This document shows positions 15,212-21,086 of a stretch of 21,086 bases of DNA, piece by piece (within the stretch, counting starts at the first letter, position 1; every line of letters begins with the position of its first letter). Position numbers and translations under genes: made by a program. The notes beneath the pieces were generated by a model that was not told where the DNA came from, did not search any database, and saw only the letters and a list, made by a program, of their open reading frames with translations. Origin of the DNA: an uncultured Prevotella sp. (GTDB lineage: Bacteria > Bacteroidota > Bacteroidia > Bacteroidales > Bacteroidaceae); the NCBI GenBank assembly GCA_900318855.1, contig ONMG01000010.1, forward strand, positions 1 through 21,086. The letters are read 5' to 3'.

Positions 15212-15649
15212 ATGAACATTTTAAGAACCAAGAGCTACAAGAACTGGCAGGACGCCGCTTATCACGGCTATCTCCGGCTTATCCTTTGGGTTATCGGCTT
15301 CGCTATGCTTGGAATACTGCTCGGCATGTCGGTCTGCAGCGACACCAGCTTGGTCGTAGCACTGGTCGTGAGCGTGGCCTTTACAGTTATCTCCTGTTTT
15401 ACCTACGCGCGACTGTGGCGAAAGGTGGCACTGAAGACACCGGCGGGGCTGACAAAATTCTATCTGGCCGCATCGGTTGTGAGAATGCTTGCAGGAGCGA
15501 TGGTCATCATCATCTACTGCCTGCTGGTGCACGACCGGTCCGCCATCATTCAGTTTGCTGTTGTGTTCGGCATATTCTACCTGCTGGTACTTATTGTGGA
15601 CTGCAAATTCTTCGCACGGTTGGAAAGAACTAAAGACATTAAGAAATGA
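15212..15649 (+). CDS. Four-helix membrane protein in atp operon, AtpI-like candidate
   Basis: This 145-residue protein has four hydrophobic segments at about 23-42, 47-66, 83-106 and 111-131, with a basic, polar N terminus and a charged C terminus (LERTKDIKK). The third segment, with KFYLAASVVRMLAGAMVI, resembles the conserved pattern of AtpI proteins, which help assemble the c ring or supply Mg2+. It lies between epsilon and the a subunit and overlaps atpB by 4 nt (ATGA), so it is translationally coupled to the Fo genes. The ATG at 15212 is preferred to a TTG at 15188. I do not recognise it with certainty; it could be a phylum-specific assembly factor. No soluble domain or catalytic motif is visible. 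Confidence 0.8.
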   Translation: MNILRTKSYKNWQDAAYHGYLRLILWVIGFAMLGILLGMSVCSDTSLVVALVVSVAFTVISCFTYARLWRKVALKTPAGLTKFYLAASVVRMLAGAMVIIIYCLLVHDRSAIIQFAVVFGIFYLLVLIVDCKFFARLERTKDIKK

Positions 15650-16725
15650 AATTAATAAAGCAAATATTCCTCTTGCTGGCGCTCCTCCTGAGCTTCACAC
15701 CCACGTATGGTGCAGAGACTGAGAAGAAAGGTGTCGACCTGGAGGGTATTTTGATGGGGCACATCAAGGACTCCTACGAGTGGCACGTGACCGACATAGG
15801 CGGCAAGCCTATAGTCATGCATTTTCCCGTCATCGTGAAAAGCTCCACGGGATGGCATGTGTTCTCCAGCAGCCAGTTCGCAGAGGAGAAAGATGCCAAC
15901 GGAAATCGCCCCGGACCCTACGGACTCTACATTGCCAACAATGCCAAGCACGAGAATAAGATTTGTGAGCTGGTCAATGGACAGGAAGTGCGTCCCTTCG
16001 ACATCTCCATTACAAAGACGGTAATGGTGCTTTTCATCGATGCCATCATCCTCTTGCTCTGTATCCTCATACCGGCAAGATGGTGCAAGAAGCACAAGGT
16101 CGACGACCCTGCTCCAAAAGGCTTCACAGGACTGGTGCACATGTTTGTCATGACTATCTATGACGATGTCGTGAAGCCGACACTGAAGGACGAGGCCGAC
16201 AAATACGCGCCCTATCTGCTTACTTGCTTCTTCTTCATCTTTACGGCCAACATCATGGGCATTGTACCGTTTCCACCGGGCGGTGGCAACCTCACGGGCA
16301 ACATCTCGTGTACTTTCTTCCTGGCTCTTTGCACCTATCTTATCACGAATTTGACAGGTACGAAAGCCTATTGGAAAGACATCTTCTGGGGTGACGTTCC
16401 GACATGGCTGAAAGTGCCGGTACCCCTGATGCCGGTGATAGAGTTCTTCAGTACGCTCACTAAGCCCTTCGCACTCATGGTTCGACTCTTTGCCAACATG
16501 ATGGCCGGTCACGCCATTGCTTTGAGCTTCGCATGCATCATCTTCGTCATGTTCGGAATCAATGCCATACTGGGAACGACGATGACGGTAGTGAGTGTGG
16601 GTATGAGCATCTTCATGATGCTGCTTGAGGTATTGGTAAGCTACATCCAGGCTCTCGTCTTCACCATGCTGAGCGCAGTGTTCATCTCGCTCGCACATGT
16701 AAAGCCAGAGCACAGTGAAAAATGA
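15646..16725 (+). CDS. atpB: Fo ATP synthase subunit a with N-terminal periplasmic domain
   Basis: This 359-residue subunit forms the proton half-channels next to the c ring. The essential arginine is Arg280 in FALMVRLFANMMAGHA, and the last helices hold the conserved SYIQALVF (Gln335) region. It is about 90 residues longer than the Escherichia coli protein. The extra part is at the N terminus: a signal-peptide-like stretch (1-22, ending TPTYGA) followed by a soluble region to about residue 120, ending in the polar NGQEVRPFDISITK. I recall this extended form from other Bacteroidetes. The start overlaps the stop of the upstream 4-TM gene (ATGA). Confidence 0.97.
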   Translation: MKLIKQIFLLLALLLSFTPTYGAETEKKGVDLEGILMGHIKDSYEWHVTDIGGKPIVMHFPVIVKSSTGWHVFSSSQFAEEKDANGNRPGPYGLYIANNAKHENKICELVNGQEVRPFDISITKTVMVLFIDAIILLLCILIPARWCKKHKVDDPAPKGFTGLVHMFVMTIYDDVVKPTLKDEADKYAPYLLTCFFFIFTANIMGIVPFPPGGGNLTGNISCTFFLALCTYLITNLTGTKAYWKDIFWGDVPTWLKVPVPLMPVIEFFSTLTKPFALMVRLFANMMAGHAIALSFACIIFVMFGINAILGTTMTVVSVGMSIFMMLLEVLVSYIQALVFTMLSAVFISLAHVKPEHSEK

Positions 16726-16764
16726 AATACAATTAAATCAACAAACAATTAAAACTTAAAGATT

Positions 16765-17007
16765 ATGTTATCATTATTCTTAGCAGCAGACGCTGTTGCA
16801 AAATTAGGAGCCGCCATTGGCGGAGGTATCGCAGCTATTGGTGCAGGTATTGGTATTGGCCGTATTGGTGGTCAGGCAATGGATGCTATGGCACGTCAGC
16901 CGGAGAAGATTGGTGATCTCCGTTCGTCAATGATCATTGCAGCTGCTCTTGTTGAGGGTGTTGCCTTCTTCGCAGCCATCATCGCACTGCTCGCCCTGTT
17001 TGTGTAA
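16765..17007 (+). CDS. atpE: Fo ATP synthase subunit c (proteolipid)
   Basis: This 80-residue hairpin of two membrane helices forms the rotor ring. Helix 1 is glycine-rich (GAAIGGGIAAIGAGIGIG, 15-32), the polar loop is the typical ARQPEKIGDL (43-52), and helix 2 carries the ion-binding Glu64 in AALVEGVAFF. The residues after Glu64 are Gly-Val, not Ser/Thr-Thr, and the helix-1 position equal to Gln32 of sodium-type rings is Ile31. This predicts proton coupling. It is separated from atpB by 39 nt of A/T-rich spacer, which could help the higher translation needed for the multi-copy subunit. Confidence 0.98.
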   Translation: MLSLFLAADAVAKLGAAIGGGIAAIGAGIGIGRIGGQAMDAMARQPEKIGDLRSSMIIAAALVEGVAFFAAIIALLALFV

Positions 17008-17017
17008 ACTATAAGAT

Positions 17018-17524
17018 ATGTCGTTAATAACACCTGATTTCGGCCTGTTCTTCTGGATGGCCGTGGTGTTCTTCATCGTTCTCCTCATCTTGTGGAAATA
17101 CGGATTCCCCGTTATCATCAAGATGGTGAACAACAGGAAGGCTTACATTGATGAAAGCCTCCGGAAGGCACACGAAGCCAACGAGAAACTGGCCAACATA
17201 CAGAAGGAAGGTGAATCCATCCTGCAAGAGGCACGCGAAAAGCAAGCGCTCATTCTCAAAGAGGCTGCTCAGACGCGTGACCAGATTGTAGACAGTGCCC
17301 GCAGCAAAGCCAGGGACGAAGGCGACAGGATGCTCGCCGAGGCCAAGGCTGAGATTGAGGCCGAGAAGCAGAATGCCATCCGCGACATTAAGTCGCAGGT
17401 GGCAGAGCTCAGCGTCAACATTGCCGGGAAGATTCTCAAACAGAAGCTTTCCACTGACGGAGCACAGATGGAATTGATTGACAAGTTGCTTAGTGAAGTG
17501 GATTTGGGCGACAAGAAAGAATAG
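17018..17524 (+). CDS. atpF: Fo ATP synthase subunit b
   Basis: This 168-residue stator protein has one N-terminal membrane helix (FGLFFWMAVVFFIVLLILW, about 8-26), a conserved turn (KYGFPVIIKMVNNRKAYIDE) and a long charged coiled coil rich in Ala, Glu and Lys to near the C terminus, ending in a short helix that would contact delta. It links subunit a to the F1 head. The length is typical of bacterial b. It starts 10 nt after atpE and ends 9 nt before the start chosen for atpH. Confidence 0.96.
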   Translation: MSLITPDFGLFFWMAVVFFIVLLILWKYGFPVIIKMVNNRKAYIDESLRKAHEANEKLANIQKEGESILQEAREKQALILKEAAQTRDQIVDSARSKARDEGDRMLAEAKAEIEAEKQNAIRDIKSQVAELSVNIAGKILKQKLSTDGAQMELIDKLLSEVDLGDKKE

Positions 17525-17533
17525 TCATTGGCT

Positions 17534-18070
17534 ATGGATATAGGTGTAATTTCTGTTCGTTATGCCCGCGCTCTTCTTGGCAGCGCCACGAAGCAGGGGG
17601 TGGAAGACCAGGTGTGCGGCGAAATGCAGACTCTCAGCGAGAGCTTTCTGCAAGTGCCGCAGCTGCGCTCCGCCATCAACAACCCCATGCTTCAGAAGTC
17701 TATTAAGCAGCATTTGCTTGAGACGGCTTGCGGGGGAGATGTCACCGACCTCACGAGGAAGTTCATCTCGCTCGTCCTTAAAGAAGACCGCGAGGGGGTG
17801 CTGCAATTCATGGCCTCCTCCTACATTTCTCTTTACAGGGAGCTGAAGCATATCACAAGAGGCAAACTTGTCACAGCCGTTCCCGTCTCACCTCAAACCG
17901 AGGACCGTATCAAGGGACTCGTGAAAGGAAAGACGCATGGCACGGTGGAATTCAACACGCAGACCGACCCGTCACTCATCGGAGGGTTTGTGCTGGAATA
18001 TGATACTTATCGGATGGATGCCAGTGTAAAGACGAAGCTCCAGAAGATTTTAAAAGAACTAATAAAGTAG
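17534..18070 (+). CDS. atpH: F1 ATP synthase delta subunit
   Basis: This 178-residue protein sits on top of the alpha3beta3 head and binds subunit b. The N terminus (DIGVISVRYARALLGSA) is the typical start of delta, and the C-terminal part carries the conserved pattern of IGGFVLEYDTYRMDASVK followed by a short LQKILKEL helix. The length matches bacterial delta subunits. I chose ATG 17534; a TTG two codons upstream would add only Met-Ala. It is 9 nt after atpF and 7 nt before atpA, consistent with one transcript. Confidence 0.95.
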   Translation: MDIGVISVRYARALLGSATKQGVEDQVCGEMQTLSESFLQVPQLRSAINNPMLQKSIKQHLLETACGGDVTDLTRKFISLVLKEDREGVLQFMASSYISLYRELKHITRGKLVTAVPVSPQTEDRIKGLVKGKTHGTVEFNTQTDPSLIGGFVLEYDTYRMDASVKTKLQKILKELIK

Positions 18071-18077
18071 ATTCATT

Positions 18078-19664
<1,587 letters not shown>

Positions 19665-19670
19665 TACGTT

Positions 19671-20639
19671 ATGGCATCTCTGAAAGAAATAAAGACTCGC
19701 ATAGCCAGTGTGAACAGCACTCGCAAGATTACGAGTGCCATGAAGATGGTGGCTTCGTCGAAGCTTCATCATGCTCAGGTTGCCATTCAGAATATGCTGC
19801 CTTATGAAACCTTGCTGGAGCACATCCTCAAGTCGTTTCTCGTTTCCACTCCCGACGCGCAGAGTCTGTACGCCGAACCCCACAAAAGCGTCAAGCGGGT
19901 CGCCCTGGTCGTCTATTCATCCAACAGCTCGCTGTGCGGCGGCTATAATGCCAATGTACTCCGACTCATGGAGCAGGTCGTCAAGGAATACCGCAATCAG
20001 AATGTGGAGGTGACCCTCTACCCCATCGGACGCAAGGTGGAGGAACGCGTCGACCGCGACGGTTACACTAAGGCCGGTTCATTCATGGAACTTGCGGAGA
20101 AGCCCAACGCCGCTCAGTGCAGGGACATCGCAAGGACGCTCAGTGAGCTCTACCGCAAAGGCGAGATCGACAAGGTGGAACTCATCTATCATCATTTCAA
20201 GAGCGCGGGGACGCAAATCCTTGTTCGCAGGCAGTTTCTGCCCTTCGACCTTTCCACTGAGAGCATTGGAGCTTTCAACGATCGTGACCTCAGTCAGAAC
20301 ATGGTTACTGCCAAGGCCCAGGAATATCTTCGTAAGAAGCGTGAGGCCGAAGGAGGACAAGTGAAAGAGGTGAAGCCACTGAACGACGACTTCATCGTGG
20401 AGCCCGACCTCCCTACCGTTATCACGAAACTGGTGCCCAAGTTGCTTGACCTGATGATTTACACGGCTTTGCTTGACAGCAACGCTTCGGAGCACGCGGC
20501 CCGCATGGTTGCCATGCAAGCTGCTACCGATAACGCCGATGACTTGCTGCATGACCTCAATCTTGAATACAACAAGAGCCGTCAGGCAGCTATCACAAGC
20601 GAGTTGCTCGACATCGTCGGAGGTAGCGTGAACAACTGA
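19671..20639 (+). CDS. atpG: F1 ATP synthase gamma subunit
   Basis: This 322-residue central shaft begins with MASLKEIKTRIASVNSTRKI and TSAMKMVASSKL, the N-terminal helix of gamma, and ends with the paired C-terminal helix block ASEHAARMVAMQAATDNADD and SRQAAITSELLDIVGG. It is about 35 residues longer than the Escherichia coli subunit. Part of the excess is a charged stretch around RKKREAEGGQVKEVKPLNDD in the middle of the protein, before the C-terminal helix. It is the last gene of the operon and is followed 27 nt later by a strong hairpin terminator. Confidence 0.98.
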   Translation: MASLKEIKTRIASVNSTRKITSAMKMVASSKLHHAQVAIQNMLPYETLLEHILKSFLVSTPDAQSLYAEPHKSVKRVALVVYSSNSSLCGGYNANVLRLMEQVVKEYRNQNVEVTLYPIGRKVEERVDRDGYTKAGSFMELAEKPNAAQCRDIARTLSELYRKGEIDKVELIYHHFKSAGTQILVRRQFLPFDLSTESIGAFNDRDLSQNMVTAKAQEYLRKKREAEGGQVKEVKPLNDDFIVEPDLPTVITKLVPKLLDLMIYTALLDSNASEHAARMVAMQAATDNADDLLHDLNLEYNKSRQAAITSELLDIVGGSVNN

Positions 20640-20666
20640 GCATCATTATAGACTTGCTTCATCTTT

Positions 20667-20709
20667 AAGCAGCCTCAGCCAGACTCAACTGACTGAGGCT
20701 GCTTTCTGT
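20667..20709 (+). terminator. Rho-independent terminator of the ATP synthase operon
   Basis: A perfect 12-bp stem, 20667-20678 with 20693-20704 (core GCAGCCTCAG/CTGAGGCTGC), encloses a 14-nt loop and is followed by an interrupted T-rich tract (TTTCTGTTT). It is 27 nt after the atpG stop. This is the clearest terminator in the window. Confidence 0.85.
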
Positions 20710-20903
20710 TTGTACTACACGCAAATCGACTGCAAGGGAGCACTGTTCAGGGTAAGACACCTCATCACCCACAAAGTGCTGCGAGGAGCACTGCGTCTCT
20801 ATGCCCACCCTCGTCAGACCTTTATCCCCGGTTTTTTTATCCAAGCAAAGTCAGCTAAGATATTTGAGACAATCGAGCCGGTGTTATGCTCTGGCACAGC
20901 GCA

Positions 20904-20941
20904 AAAGAGCCTCCCCGCAAACAGTATGAGGGAGACTCTTT
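20904..20941. terminator. Possibly bidirectional terminator hairpin
   Basis: AAAGAG (20904-20909) plus CTCCC (20911-20915) pair with GGGAG (20930-20934) plus CTCTTT (20936-20941), with one C/A mismatch and a 14-nt loop. The A and T ends make it terminator-like on either strand, with the longer T run on the minus strand. It could back up the atpG terminator or stop a transcript coming from the right. Confidence 0.5.
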
Positions 20942-21040
20942 ATGTTCATTGAAATTGTTTTGGTAAAGTTCTCCTGTTTTCGTCACTTTTTTGGGGCAAA
21001 AAGTTAATTGCTTAGAAATCAGCAAATAAGCCTCTGACAA

Positions 21041-21072
21041 TTTGCGAATTTGGGTGTCCCACGCTATCTTTG
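21041..21072 (+). promoter_or_regulatory. Consensus Bacteroidetes promoter firing out of the window
   Basis: TTTG (21041-21044) and TATCTTTG (21065-21072) match both promoter elements exactly, separated by 20 nt. It is the best promoter by sequence in the window. An ATG at 21077 is only 5 nt past the -7 element and is probably too close to be a start on this transcript; the gene served lies beyond the right edge. Confidence 0.75.
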
Positions 21073-21086
21073 CATTATGTTTTTAC

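Larger units (their letters stand above)
20706..21086. other. Non-coding tail after the atp operon
   Basis: I see no convincing gene in these 381 nt. Two overlapping frames of 61 and 80 codons on opposite strands have no recognisable features, no promoter and no start signal. The stretch holds a direct repeat GAGCACTG (near 20737 and 20793), a short GTGCT/AGCAC hairpin beside it, the hairpin at 20904-20941 and the outward promoter at 21041-21072. Confidence 0.6.

Noticed and set aside
15652..16713. 353-codon open frame on the minus strand across atpB
   Set aside because: Low-complexity His/Glu/Asp-rich translation opposite a membrane protein gene; an antisense artefact.
16765..17007. Sodium-translocating ATP synthase
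   Set aside because: The c subunit lacks the Gln and Ser/Thr ligands of sodium rings.
20710..20952. 80-codon plus-strand frame after the atp terminator
   Set aside because: No recognisable family, no promoter, starts within the terminator tail and runs through a hairpin; probably chance.
20855..21040. 61-codon minus-strand frame in the tail
   Set aside because: No motif or promoter, and it runs through the 20904-20941 hairpin.

Overview
The window looks like a chromosomal stretch from a member of the Bacteroidales, probably Prevotella-like. This rests on four things. Consensus Bacteroidetes promoters (TTG or TTTG near -33, TAnnTTTG near -7) sit in front of lplA, nhaD and a gene just beyond the right edge. 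Shine-Dalgarno sequences are nearly absent. The ATP synthase operon has the Bacteroidetes order beta-epsilon-(4-TM protein)-a-c-b-delta-alpha-gamma. Several proteins carry Bacteroidetes-type features: an AtpB with a signal peptide and periplasmic domain, an insert in AtpD, and an epsilon of only 79 residues. All genes lie on the + strand. I see no mobile elements, CRISPR arrays, tRNAs or rRNAs.

Layout. (1) 1-3549: end of a threonine operon, with the homoserine dehydrogenase part of a bifunctional ThrA (cut by the window edge), an apgM-like protein that is probably the homoserine kinase, and thrC. (2) 3584-10531: a self-contained glycine cleavage module, lplA-gcvT-gcvH-gcvPA-gcvPB-lpdA, with its own promoter and a two-tier terminator. 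It encodes the T, H, P (split in two) and L proteins plus a lipoate ligase able to charge GcvH. (3) 10532-10815: a spacer with no convincing gene, ending in the nhaD promoter. (4) 10816-13215: nhaD (Na+/H+ antiporter) and pfkA. (5) 13216-20705: the complete F1Fo ATP synthase operon and its terminator. (6) 20706-21086: a non-coding tail with another hairpin and a near-perfect promoter firing rightwards out of the window.

How the genes work together. Homoserine made by ThrA would be phosphorylated by the apgM-like protein and converted to threonine by ThrC. The gcv module turns glycine into CO2, NH3, NADH and methylene-THF. NhaD and the ATP synthase both act at the inner membrane; the c subunit has proton-type rather than sodium-type ligands, so NhaD would exchange Na+ against the same proton gradient.

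Most of the window is core metabolism and I find no clearly new multi-gene system. The most useful second looks are the apgM-like kinase candidate, the two hairpin-bearing spacers that flank only gcvH in an otherwise compact gcv operon, an inverted repeat over the nhaD -33 element, the 4-TM protein inside the atp operon, the epsilon subunit without an inhibitory domain, and an Asn in the GGDGS motif of PfkA.
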